Origin: Sinosporangium siamense
GTDB lineage: Bacteria; Actinomycetota; Actinomycetes; Streptosporangiales; Streptosporangiaceae
Direction of reading: 5' to 3'
NCBI RefSeq assembly: GCF_016863435.1
Contig: NZ_BOOW01000041.1
Location: forward strand, 1-64,000
DNA: 64,000 nucleotides
Part shown: positions 55,847 through 63,537 of the stretch, one piece after another
Layout: each line of letters starts with the position of its first letter
Position numbering within the stretch: position 1 is the stretch's first letter
Translations under genes and position numbers: made by a program
Notes under the pieces: model-generated
What the model was told of the DNA's origin: nothing
What the model saw: the letters and a program-made list of their open reading frames with translations, nothing else
Databases searched by the model: none

Positions 55847-56296
55847 TCACGGGCGGGTGGCGGACAGGTGGGCGAGGCGGCGGAGTGATGTCCGCAGGAG
55901 CGCCTCGCTCAGGGGGCCGGCGAGGATCCAGCCGGCCCGGCCGATCGGGCCGAAGGGGAGGTCGAGGGACTCCGACCACGAGATCGTCGAGGTGCCGGGG
56001 GCGGTGTCGCGCACGTGGAACACGCCGGTGCCGCGGATGAGGCGGCCGGTGTGCTCGACCGCCACCACGTGGGGCGGCTCCCAGCGGGTGATGGTCATCG
56101 TGTCGAGGAACCCGGCCGGGCGAAGGCCGCTGAAGGCGGCGAGACGGCTGCCGACGCTTCTGCCGTCGCCCTCGGTCACCTCGGCCGTGGTCAGCACCAT
56201 CCATTCGCGGTGCCGGGGCCAGTCGGTGAGCACGGCGAACACACGCTCGGCGGATGCGCCGGCCTCGACGGTCACCGTCGTCTCTACATGGGCCAC
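55847..56296 (-). CDS. SRPBCC-family (polyketide cyclase/dehydrase-type) protein
   Basis: A 149-residue protein with the START/SRPBCC ligand-binding fold: VEAGASAERVFAVLTDWPRH at the N terminus, then WMVLTTAEVTEGDGRSVGS and a long C-terminal helix (GPLSEALLRTSLRRLAHL). Proteins of this family bind hydrophobic ligands in a deep cavity. Some are cyclases, but many in actinomycetes have no known activity. GTG 56296 lies inside a 15-bp palindrome (56294-56308), so binding there could block expression directly. A partial second copy of the 5' region lies just upstream (56309-56404). It is far from the PKS genes and on its own. Confidence 0.75.
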   Translation of the reverse strand: MAHVETTVTVEAGASAERVFAVLTDWPRHREWMVLTTAEVTEGDGRSVGSRLAAFSGLRPAGFLDTMTITRWEPPHVVAVEHTGRLIRGTGVFHVRDTAPGTSTISWSESLDLPFGPIGRAGWILAGPLSEALLRTSLRRLAHLSATRP

Positions 56297-56308
56297 AATG
56301 TCATTGTG
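56294..56308. promoter_or_regulatory. 15-bp palindrome over the SRPBCC start codon
   Basis: CACAATG-T-CATTGTG is a perfect 7+1+7 palindrome that includes the GTG start of the SRPBCC gene. A related but shorter palindrome, CGATG-T-CATCG, lies at about 56393-56403. Both share the core ATGTCAT, as expected for either a repressor site or a duplicated segment. Confidence 0.4.
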
Positions 56309-56404
56309 CCTCGGCGGGTGCGTCGGCCTCGACCGTCACCCCCTTCATCTTCGCGGCGATCCCGGCCGTCGCCCACGCCCCCACATGAAGCACGATGTCA
56401 TCGA
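56309..56404 (-). pseudogene. Partial duplicate of the SRPBCC gene 5' end
   Basis: Read on the minus strand, this stretch repeats the start region of the SRPBCC gene. The ATGACAT..GTG start context recurs, and GTGACGGTCGAGGCCGACGC resembles GTGACCGTCGAGGCCGGCGC within the gene. The frame gives VTVEADAPAEAQ and stops at a TGA overlapping the palindrome, against VTVEAGASAER in the intact gene. It looks like a tandem duplication that has decayed to a fragment. Confidence 0.45.
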
Positions 56405-56445
56405 CGGGACTCGGTCTCACTGTTTGAACAGGATCGAAGAGCACG

Positions 56446-57330
56446 TCAGGTGGCGGCGGCGGTCTCCTCACGGCCGGCGGCGCTGCGCCGTACCAACAAG
56501 CCCGCGGCAGCGGCGGTGAAGAACATGAGGATGCCGTAGACCGCGGCGGGAATGGCCATCTCTCTGTTGTTGAGCAGGGTGGGGCTGAGGCCGATGGTGA
56601 TGGCCAGGGTGCTGTTGTGGATGCCGATCTCCATGCAGGAGGCGATGGCCTGCCGCCGATCGACTCCGCCGAGGCGCGGCACCCAGTAGCCGACCGCGAG
56701 GCTGACGACGCTGAAGAGAAGCGTGATGACGCCGACGGCGGCGATGTATCCGATCATGTTGTGCCGGTCCTGGTAGATCGCGGTGGCGACCACCGCGAAC
56801 AGGATGACGCCGGAGGCGATGCGCACCGGGTTGTCCATGCGGGCCGCGAAGCGGGGGGCTCTCGCCTTGACGAACATGCCGAGCGCGACCGGCACGAGGA
56901 CGATCGCGAACACCTGCACCGTCTTGTCGAGCTGCAGGCCGACCGCGTTGCCACCCTGGTAGAAGTAGCCGACGGCGAAGTTGGTCACGAGCGGCAGGGT
57001 GACGACCGCGATGACCGAGTTGACGGCCGTCAGTGCGATGTTGAGGGCGACGTCCCCGCCGAAGAGATGGCTGTAGAGGTTGGCGGTGGTGCCTCCCGGG
57101 GAGGCGGCCAGCAGCATCATGCCGACGGCGAGGCCCGGTGCGAGGCCGAAGAGGAGGACCAGCCCGAAGCAGATGAGGGGAAGGATCACGATCTGGCAGA
57201 TCAGCGCCAGAATCGCGGCCTTGGGATGAACGGCGACACGCCGGAAGTCGTCCAGGGCGAGACCTAGACCTAGGCCGAACATGATGATCGCGAGAGCGGC
57301 GGGCAGGAACACTCCTAGCACAGCGGGCAT
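56446..57330 (-). CDS. BASS-family transporter (bile acid:sodium symporter-like)
   Basis: A 294-residue protein with about ten hydrophobic segments. The family marks are FGLGLGLALDDFRRV near the N terminus, AASPGGTTANLYSHLFGGD near residues 75-93, and EIGIHNSTLAITIGL in the second half, the two sodium-site crossover regions. BASS proteins use a sodium gradient to import organic anions such as bile acids, pantothenate or 2-oxo acids. ATG 57330 starts the first membrane helix. The open frame continues to 57498 but would add 56 proline-rich residues. It stands downstream of the catabolic operon terminators, so separate transcription is likely. Confidence 0.85.
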   Translation of the reverse strand: MPAVLGVFLPAALAIIMFGLGLGLALDDFRRVAVHPKAAILALICQIVILPLICFGLVLLFGLAPGLAVGMMLLAASPGGTTANLYSHLFGGDVALNIALTAVNSVIAVVTLPLVTNFAVGYFYQGGNAVGLQLDKTVQVFAIVLVPVALGMFVKARAPRFAARMDNPVRIASGVILFAVVATAIYQDRHNMIGYIAAVGVITLLFSVVSLAVGYWVPRLGGVDRRQAIASCMEIGIHNSTLAITIGLSPTLLNNREMAIPAAVYGILMFFTAAAAGLLVRRSAAGREETAAAT

Positions 57331-57526
57331 GTGCGTCGTCCTTCGCGGAGGGCTGGGGGGTAGGCGCGGCGGCGGCGGCGGACCGGACGAGGCGGGCCGC
57401 AATAGCGGACCGGACGTGGAGCGCGCGGGCTTCAGCGACCCCGGTCGTCGGTGAGCGGGTCGTGAGCAGAACCCACTAGTAGCACTTGGCGGTAACACTG
57501 GCTAGTGACAGGAAGGTCGCGATCGT

Positions 57527-57563
57527 GTCTCCGCAGCTCCGGGCGGTCCGGAGCTGCGGAGAC
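57527..57563. terminator. Perfect 16-bp hairpin between the oxidoreductase and BASS genes
   Basis: The 16 bases 57527-57542 are exactly complementary to 57548-57563 with loop GCGGT. A partial third and fourth arm (GCTCCGG-GCGGT-CCGGAG) follow directly at about 57565-57582. No clear U-tract follows on either strand, so it may reinforce the adjacent terminator or belong to the leader of the BASS gene. Confidence 0.5.
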
Positions 57564-57633
57564 AGCTCCGGGCGGTCCGGAGAGCGGCGGCTTCACAGGC
57601 GGAGTTCACCGGAGAACACCTGCCCGAAAACAG

Positions 57634-57670
57634 CGGACGGCGGCGGCCCCCACCGGGCCGCCGCCGTCCG
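57634..57670 (-). terminator. Intrinsic terminator of the M24/E1/oxidoreductase operon
   Basis: A perfect 16-bp stem (57634-57649 with 57655-57670, loop CCACC) starts 11 bases after the stop of the oxidoreductase gene. On the minus strand the stem is followed by CTGTTTTCG, giving a short U-run. Confidence 0.75.
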
Positions 57671-57681
57671 GAACCCCGGCG

Positions 57682-58572
57682 CTAGTCGCGCAGCGGGAGC
57701 CCCGCGGCGCGCGCCTCGACCTCGTAGAGGGCGGCGTAGTCCTCTTCGGCGAAGCCGTGGCCGATGGCCGTCTGGATCAGCTGGTGCACCATCGAGCTGA
57801 GCGGCATGGGCACCTCAAGCGTGCGCGCGGCGCCGAGCCCGAGGTCGTAGTCCTTGCGCAGCATCTTGTTGTTGAACGTCGGCGTGTAGTCGCGGGCGAC
57901 GATGGCGCGCGACTTGTGCTGGATGAACGTCGACCCGAGCACCGACCCGTTGATGAAATCGGTGAACGCGGCGCGGGTGACGCCGCCTTTCTCGGCGAGG
58001 GCGGTGACCTCGACGAGCGCCTGGGTGATCATGCCGAGCAGCAGGTTGTGGCAGATCTTGACGAGGCGGCACTCCTCGCCGGGGCCGGCCCAGACGACGG
58101 TGGGGGCCATCACGTCGAGGTACCGGCGGACCTCGTCGAAGGTCTCCTTCGGCCCGGAGGTGACGATGGCGGCGCGGCCCTCGGCGACCATGTGCGGGTT
58201 GCCGCTGATGGGCGAGGCGAGGAAGGCGACACCGGCGGCCTCGGCGGCGGCGCGCACCTCGGCGGAGGCCTCGGCGGACACCGTCGAGCAGTCGACGATG
58301 ACCTTGGGCTTCTGATCGGCGGTGAGCAGGCCGCCGTCGCCCTTGGTGACGGCGATCAGGTCGGCCGAGGCCGACACCATGACGAAGACGATGTCGCGGT
58401 CGGCCAGCTCGGCCACGGTGCCCGCGACTTTGGCGCCCTTGGCGGCCAGCGGCTCGGTCTTGGCCACCGTACGGTTCCAGACGGTGACGTCGGCGCCGCT
58501 GTCGAGCAGCATGCCCGCCATGACGGCGCCCATGCGGCCAGTGCCGAGCCAGCCGATGCTGTGGTTACTCAA
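57682..58572 (-). CDS. NAD(P)-dependent oxidoreductase of the 3-hydroxyisobutyrate dehydrogenase family
   Basis: A 296-residue beta-hydroxyacid dehydrogenase. The N-terminal Rossmann motif GTGRMGAVMAG is at about residues 10-20, the substrate segment reads ASPISGNPHMVAEG, and the catalytic Lys lies in EECRLVKICHNLLLGM. The family oxidises 3-hydroxyisobutyrate, 3-hydroxypropionate, tartronate semialdehyde and similar acids. Asn in VWNRTVAK after beta-2 followed by Arg suggests NADP. The start is TTG 58572 with a GAGAG-type site. It is the last gene of the operon with the E1 subunits and M24 protein. Confidence 0.85.
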   Translation of the reverse strand: MSNHSIGWLGTGRMGAVMAGMLLDSGADVTVWNRTVAKTEPLAAKGAKVAGTVAELADRDIVFVMVSASADLIAVTKGDGGLLTADQKPKVIVDCSTVSAEASAEVRAAAEAAGVAFLASPISGNPHMVAEGRAAIVTSGPKETFDEVRRYLDVMAPTVVWAGPGEECRLVKICHNLLLGMITQALVEVTALAEKGGVTRAAFTDFINGSVLGSTFIQHKSRAIVARDYTPTFNNKMLRKDYDLGLGAARTLEVPMPLSSMVHQLIQTAIGHGFAEEDYAALYEVEARAAGLPLRD

Positions 58573-58638
58573 GGTGAACTCTCTCTCCGGTCGCGCGGTG
58601 CGCGCTCTTGGTTTCGTACGGTAGCGGTGCGGTGCGCC

Positions 58639-59631
58639 CTAGCCCTTGAGGGCGGCGGCGACGGTGTCGGCGATGCGCCGGGGCGAGGGAAGCGCGAGGT
58701 CTTCCAGGCTGTCGGCCGACGGCAGCGGGATGTGCGGCGTGGTGATGCGGATCGGCGGGCCGTCCAGGGCGCCCCAGCGCTCCTCGACGGCGATCGACAC
58801 GATCTCGGCGCCCCAGCCGCACAGGCGCGGGTTCTCCTCGACGGTGAACAGGGTGCCCGTCTTCTCCACCTCGTCGAGGATGGTCTGGGTGTCGAGCGGC
58901 ACGAGGCTGCGCACATCGACGACGGTGGCCTCGATGCCGTGCTCTTCGGCGAGCAGTTCGGCGGCCTTGAGCGACTTCGGCACCATGGCGGCCAGCGCCA
59001 CGATCGTGGCGTCACGGCCCTCGCGGCGCACGACGGCCTTGCCGAGCTCGTCGACGATCTCCCCGTCGGGCACTTCCTCCTTGGAGGCGTAGAGCGCCTT
59101 GTGGTTGAAGAAGATCACCGGGTCGTCGTCGCGTACGGCCGCCGCCATCAGGCCGACCACGTCGCGGGGGGTGGCGGGGGCGACGACCTTGAGGCCGGGG
59201 ATGGACATGGCCCAGTTCTCGATGGACTGGGAGTGCTGGGCGCCGAACCGCAGCCCCGCGCCGTTGCCGCACTGGATGACCAGCGGGAACGACACCTGGC
59301 CGTCGGACATGTACCTGCTCTTGGAGATCTCGTTGGCGACGAGGTCCCAGCAGACCGCGAAGAAGTCGCTGTACATGATCTCGGCGATGGGCCGCAGCCC
59401 GGTCATGGCGGCCCCCATGGCCGCGCCGAGGATGGCCTGCTCGCTGATCGGGGTGTCGCGGACCCGCAGCGGGCCGAACTCGTCGAGCAGCCCGACCGTG
59501 GTCTTGAACACGCCGCCGGCGGCGGCGACGTCCTCGCCGAGGAATACCACGTTGGGGTCCCGGCGCATCTCTTGGGCGATGCCGCGCGCGACCGCGCTGC
59601 GATATGTCAACAAACTCATTGGATCTGCCAC
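58639..59631 (-). CDS. 2-oxoacid dehydrogenase E1 component, beta subunit
   Basis: A 330-residue TPP-dependent E1-beta (transketolase-like pyrimidine-binding plus C-terminal domain). Typical stretches are VVFLGEDVAAAGGVFKTT near residues 27-44, DTPISEQAILGAAMGAAMTG, GLKVVAPATPRDVVGLM and VVDVRSLVPLDTQTI. It pairs with E1-alpha encoded in the same operon to decarboxylate a 2-oxoacid (or acetoin) and transfer the acyl group to a lipoyl carrier. GTG 59631 has AGGAAAG upstream. ATG 59619 is an alternative four codons later. The open frame upstream to 60048 lacks coding character. Confidence 0.88.
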   Translation of the reverse strand: MADPMSLLTYRSAVARGIAQEMRRDPNVVFLGEDVAAAGGVFKTTVGLLDEFGPLRVRDTPISEQAILGAAMGAAMTGLRPIAEIMYSDFFAVCWDLVANEISKSRYMSDGQVSFPLVIQCGNGAGLRFGAQHSQSIENWAMSIPGLKVVAPATPRDVVGLMAAAVRDDDPVIFFNHKALYASKEEVPDGEIVDELGKAVVRREGRDATIVALAAMVPKSLKAAELLAEEHGIEATVVDVRSLVPLDTQTILDEVEKTGTLFTVEENPRLCGWGAEIVSIAVEERWGALDGPPIRITTPHIPLPSADSLEDLALPSPRRIADTVAAALKG

Positions 59632-59792
59632 TTCTTTCCTGAGATCGGGATATTTCCCCTCTCCGCCGCCTGCGCGGAGCACCGCGTGCCGCCCGCCCTC
59701 GCCCTCGGGAGGTGGTGGACCCGCCCCGCGACCACTGCCGGTCGCGGTGCGGGTCGTCCTCCGGGGCGCCGTACGGCGAGGCCCGCCGGTCG

Positions 59793-60032
59793 TCAGGCGG
59801 GGTCGATGAGGGCGATGACGGTGCCGACGTCCACGGTCTCCCCCGCCTGCACCAGGATCTCGCGGAGGACTCCGGAGACGGGGGCGGGCACCTCCGTGTC
59901 GATCTTGTCGGTGCCGATCTCCAGCAGCGGCTGGCCGCCTTCGACGCGGTCCCCCACGTTGAAGTACCAGGAGTTCACCGTGCCGTCGTCGACGGTCTCC
60001 CCCATACGCGGCATGATCACTTCGACGCTCAT
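59793..60032 (-). CDS. Stand-alone lipoyl-domain carrier protein
   Basis: A 79-residue protein that is just one biotinyl/lipoyl domain. It begins VIMPRMGETVDDGTV, carries the attachment Lys43 in GTDKIDTEVPAPVSG and ends in VIALIDPA. ATG 60032 has GGGGTGA six bases upstream. GTG 60041 is an alternative. It lies between E1-alpha and E1-beta on the same strand. In ordinary complexes this domain is fused to an E2 acyltransferase. Here neither the peripheral-subunit-binding nor the catalytic E2 domain follows, and no E3 is nearby. It probably accepts the acyl group from the adjacent E1. Confidence 0.85.
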   Translation of the reverse strand: MSVEVIMPRMGETVDDGTVNSWYFNVGDRVEGGQPLLEIGTDKIDTEVPAPVSGVLREILVQAGETVDVGTVIALIDPA

Positions 60033-60119
60033 GTTGTTCACCCCCCATTCACGCGATCGGCCGGCTTTCGCCGTACAGTGGTGTTCGATGTAGCGGACTT
60101 GGAACGCTCCACGCCCGGG

Positions 60120-61112
60120 TCAGTTGCGCCACTCGGCGCCGCCGTCGGCCCAGACGTTGGTGTAGAGGCGCTCGGGCTTCGGCCACTCGCCGGCCTTGGC
60201 CACCTCGGTGGCGGCGTCGACCTCGGCCGCGATCTCGGCGTCGATCTTGTCGAACAGCGCCGGGTCGATGCCGCGGGCGGTCAGCCGGGCGCGGTAGGCC
60301 GGGATCGGGTCCTTCTTCAGCCACTCCTCGACCTCGGCCGGGTCGCGGTACTTCGCGGGATCGGCCCGCGAGTGGCCGCCGTGCCGATAGGTGACCGCCT
60401 CGATGAGGGAGGGGCCGCCGCCGGTGCGCGCCAGGTCGACCGCCTTCTTCGCGGTGAGGTAGACCTCGTCCACGTCGTTGCCGTCGACGACGATGCGGGG
60501 CAGGTTGTAGCCCGAGGCCCGGTCGGCCGCCGGGTGCTCGACCGCCGTGATTGTGTCGGTCTTCGTGTATTCCATGTAGAGGTTGTTCTCGCACACGAAG
60601 ACGACGGGCAGGTTCCAGATCACCGCGAAGTTGAGTGCCTCGTGGAAGGCGCCGATGTTCGTGGCGCCGTCGCCGAAGAAGCAGACGGTGACCTGGCCCG
60701 TGCCGCGATACTGCGCCGACCAGGCGGCGCCGTTCGCGATGACGAGCTGCGCGCCGATGATGGCGTAGGACCCGAGCACGCCGCGTTCGGCGTCGATGAG
60801 GTGCATCGACCCGCCCTTGCCGTGCATCAGGCCGTTGTCGCGGCCGAGCAGCTCGGCCATGAGCGGCGCGAGCGGCGTGCCCCGGGCGACGAGGTGGTTG
60901 TGCCCCCGGTAGGTGACGAACGCGTAGTCGTCGTCGGCCATGGCGGCGGACACGCCGGTGGCGACCGCCTCCTGGCCGATGCCGAGGTGGGTGGTTCCCT
61001 TGACCAGGTTCTGCATGAACAGGTCGTAGGCCCGCTTCTCAAACTGGCGGGCGGTGCTCATCGAGCGATACAGCGAGATCGCGAGCTCGTCGGAGATCTC
61101 CGCGGTGGTCAT
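60120..61112 (-). CDS. 2-oxoacid (or acetoin) dehydrogenase E1 component, alpha subunit
   Basis: A 330-residue TPP-binding E1-alpha. It starts TTAEISDELAISLYRSMSTA and shows GTTHLGIGQEAVATGVSAAM, MHGKGGSMHL, the TPP motif GDGATNIGAFHEALNFA ending in VCENN, and the phosphorylation-loop-like YRHGGHSRADP. ATG 61112 has GAGGAG five bases upstream and begins 8 bases after the M24 gene stop, indicating tight coupling. Length and the short N terminus are closest to acetoin/pyruvate-type bacterial E1-alpha, but the true substrate is open. Confidence 0.88.
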   Translation of the reverse strand: MTTAEISDELAISLYRSMSTARQFEKRAYDLFMQNLVKGTTHLGIGQEAVATGVSAAMADDDYAFVTYRGHNHLVARGTPLAPLMAELLGRDNGLMHGKGGSMHLIDAERGVLGSYAIIGAQLVIANGAAWSAQYRGTGQVTVCFFGDGATNIGAFHEALNFAVIWNLPVVFVCENNLYMEYTKTDTITAVEHPAADRASGYNLPRIVVDGNDVDEVYLTAKKAVDLARTGGGPSLIEAVTYRHGGHSRADPAKYRDPAEVEEWLKKDPIPAYRARLTARGIDPALFDKIDAEIAAEVDAATEVAKAGEWPKPERLYTNVWADGGAEWRN

Positions 61113-61120
61113 GGGTCTCC

Positions 61121-62368
61121 TCAGTACTTGTTCGTGACGAACAGCTCGTCGGCAGGGAACTTCGTCAGCACCTCGCAGCCATCGGCGGTGACGACGACCT
61201 CCTCCTCGATGCGGGCCGCGGAGACGCCGTCGGTCGCCGGGCAGTAGGTCTCCAGGGCGAAGACCATGCCCTCCTGGATCTGCATCGGGCTGTCGAGGGA
61301 GCTGAGCCGGCTGATGATCGGGCGCTCGTGCAGGGCGAGACCGAGACCGTGGCCGAAGAGCAGGCCGAACGCCTCCTTCTCGTCGTTCATGCCGATCTCC
61401 TGCGCGGTCGGCCAGAGCAGGGCGACGTCGGAGGTGGAGACACCCGGCTTGATGGCCTGGATGGCGACGTCCATCCACTCACGGGCGCGCACGTAGGCGT
61501 CGCGCTGAGGCTGGGTGGACTTGCCGACCGCGAAGGTGCGGTAGTAGCAGGTCCGGTAGCCGTTGAAGGAGTGCATGATGTCGAAGAACGCCTGGTCGCC
61601 CGGGCGGATCATGCGGTCGGAGAAGTTGTGCGGGTGCGGGTTGCAGCGCTCGCCCGACACGGCGTTGATGGACTCCACGTCGTCGGAGCCCATCTCATAG
61701 AGCCGCTTGTTGGCCAGCGCGACGATCTCGTTCTCGCGCACGCCCGGCTTCAGCGCCTCGACGATGTCCTGGTAGACGCCGTCGACCATCGACGCCGCCA
61801 TCGACAGCAGGGTGATCTCGTCGCGGTTCTTGATCTGGCGCGCGTCGAGCATGGTCTGCTGGCCGTCGCGTACGTCGATGCCCTGCCGGCCGAGCTCGGT
61901 GAGCATGGGCAGGTCGACGATGTCGACGCCGATCGGCATGCCGCCGACGCCGGCGTCCTCAAGGCGGCCCTTGATCTCGCGGACGGCGTTGGCCATCAGG
62001 TCGCCGGGGGGAACGGCGCCGCGCATCGTCGTCCACGAGGACAGGCAGTTCTCCGGCTTCATCCACGGGGCGTACATGCGGTTGTGCACGGCGGCCGAGC
62101 CGAAGTCCCACAGGATCAGCTCGCCGGTGCGGGTGTAGATCGCGTAGCGGGAGAGCTTCTCGCGCGTCCACTCACCGATGGCGATGCCGGTCAGGTAGCG
62201 GATGTTGTTGTTGTCGAAGACCAGCACCGCGCCGAGCTCGGACTGCTCCAGGGCCTCCTGGATGCGACCGATGCGGTAAGCGCGCAGCCGGTCGAAGTTC
62301 ACACGCTCCTCGAAGTCGACGAACATGTTGCCGGGGGCGGGGGCAACGGGGAGCCTCGGGATGGTCAT
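61121..62368 (-). CDS. Divergent M24-family (pita-bread fold) protein
   Basis: A 415-residue protein with an N-terminal creatinase-like domain (VLVFDNNNIRYLTGIAIGEW near residues 48-67) and a C-terminal M24 domain. Metal ligands: Asp263 in AFFDIMHSF, His340 in FGHGLGLALHE, Glu in FALETYCP and Glu in ARIEEEVVV are present. The usual second Asp of the GYxxDxxRT motif is Cys274 (GYRTCYYRTF). Canonical M24 aminopeptidases need that Asp, so ordinary dimetal peptidase activity is doubtful. The overall wording recalls the DMSP lyase DddP branch of the family, from memory only. ATG 62368 has AGGAGG upstream. It is cotranscribed with E1-alpha, after the peptide-type ABC ATPases. Confidence 0.82.
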   Translation of the reverse strand: MTIPRLPVAPAPGNMFVDFEERVNFDRLRAYRIGRIQEALEQSELGAVLVFDNNNIRYLTGIAIGEWTREKLSRYAIYTRTGELILWDFGSAAVHNRMYAPWMKPENCLSSWTTMRGAVPPGDLMANAVREIKGRLEDAGVGGMPIGVDIVDLPMLTELGRQGIDVRDGQQTMLDARQIKNRDEITLLSMAASMVDGVYQDIVEALKPGVRENEIVALANKRLYEMGSDDVESINAVSGERCNPHPHNFSDRMIRPGDQAFFDIMHSFNGYRTCYYRTFAVGKSTQPQRDAYVRAREWMDVAIQAIKPGVSTSDVALLWPTAQEIGMNDEKEAFGLLFGHGLGLALHERPIISRLSSLDSPMQIQEGMVFALETYCPATDGVSAARIEEEVVVTADGCEVLTKFPADELFVTNKY

Positions 62369-62449
62369 GGGTTCCTCCTGGATATGTTGTGCCGTCGGCT
62401 CGCGCCGGGATCGCTCCGGGGGCGGCGCGAGCCGACGGTGTTCGGGGGC

Positions 62450-63493
62450 TCAGCCACGCAGCGTGGCGGCGTTGTGACAGGCCACCCGCTGGGTGGGGGA
62501 AAGCGGGGTGGTGAGTTCCGGCACCTCGGACTTGCACACATCGGTGGCGAAGGCGCAGCGGGTGTGGAACGAGCAGCCGGGGGGCGGGTCGAGCGGGCTC
62601 GGCGGTTCTGAGACGGGTCCGAGGCGCCTGCGCTCCGCCGTACGCTCAGCCTGCTTGTCGGGGTTCGCCACCAGGGTGGAGGCGAGCAGGGTCTGGGTGT
62701 AGGGGTGCGAGGGCGTGCCGTAAACCTCGGTGGCGGGCCCGAGCTCGGCGAGCCTGCCGAGGTAGAGCACGCCGATCGTGTCGCTCACGTGCCGCACGAC
62801 GTCGAGGTCGTGAGCGATGAACAGATAGCTCACGCCGAGTTCGCGCTGGAGCTCCATCAGCAGGTTGATGACCTGGCTCTGGGTGCTGACGTCGAGCGCG
62901 CTGACCGGTTCGTCGCAGACGATGAGCCGCGGCTTCGGCGCGAGGGCCCGCGCGATCGCCACACGCTGCCGCTGCCCTCCGGACAGCTCGTGCGGGTAGC
63001 GGTCGGCGTGGTAGGACGGCAGGCCGACGCTGTCGAGTACGGCGACGACCTCCTTGTCCCGTTCCCGCGCCCCCATGGGCCGGTGGCGCTGGATGGCCTG
63101 GCCGAGGGTGGTGCCGATGGTCTGCCGGGGGTTGAGCGAGGAGATGGGGTCCTGGAAGACCACCTGCACGTCGCGATGGAACGACGAGGGGGCGCGGCGG
63201 CCGAAGCCGCCGACGTCCATTCCGTCGAACTCCACCTTGCCCTCGGAGATCGGCGCGAGCCGCAGGATGGCGCGGCCGATGGTGCTCTTGCCCGAGCCGG
63301 ACTCCCCCACGAGGCCGAGCGTCTTGCCGGCCTCGATGGAGAAGCTCACGTCACGGACGGCGGCGAGGCTGGTGGTGCGGCCGAGGATGCTCCGCCCGAG
63401 GGGGTAGCGCACCGTGAGGTGCTCGACCGACAGCAGGGGCCTGCCCTGCGGCGGGGCCGCGGGCTGCTCCTTCAGCAGCGGTTCACCGTTCAT
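62450..63493 (-). CDS. Peptide/nickel-type ABC transporter ATPase (DppF/OppF-like)
   Basis: A 347-residue ATPase with Walker A GESGSGKST (about residues 61-69), Q-loop VVFQDPISSLNPR, signature LSGGQRQR, Walker B LIVCDEPVS and the C-terminal oligopeptide-type cysteine cluster (CSFHTRCAFATDVC). ATG 63493 has GGAAGGGAG six bases upstream. ATG 63541 overlaps the preceding stop (ATGA) and is a second possibility. With the DppD-like ATPase it should power an importer whose permeases and binding protein lie beyond the right edge. Confidence 0.88.
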   Translation of the reverse strand: MNGEPLLKEQPAAPPQGRPLLSVEHLTVRYPLGRSILGRTTSLAAVRDVSFSIEAGKTLGLVGESGSGKSTIGRAILRLAPISEGKVEFDGMDVGGFGRRAPSSFHRDVQVVFQDPISSLNPRQTIGTTLGQAIQRHRPMGARERDKEVVAVLDSVGLPSYHADRYPHELSGGQRQRVAIARALAPKPRLIVCDEPVSALDVSTQSQVINLLMELQRELGVSYLFIAHDLDVVRHVSDTIGVLYLGRLAELGPATEVYGTPSHPYTQTLLASTLVANPDKQAERTAERRRLGPVSEPPSPLDPPPGCSFHTRCAFATDVCKSEVPELTTPLSPTQRVACHNAATLRG

Positions 63494-63537
63494 CGCGCGC
63501 TCCCTTCCGGCTGGGCCCGCCGTCGGCGGACGCGGGG

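Noticed and set aside
57505-60093. An 862-codon open frame on the plus strand
   Set aside because: It runs antisense to the oxidoreductase, E1-beta and lipoyl genes, all of which have strong family motifs. Long antisense frames are expected in GC-rich DNA.
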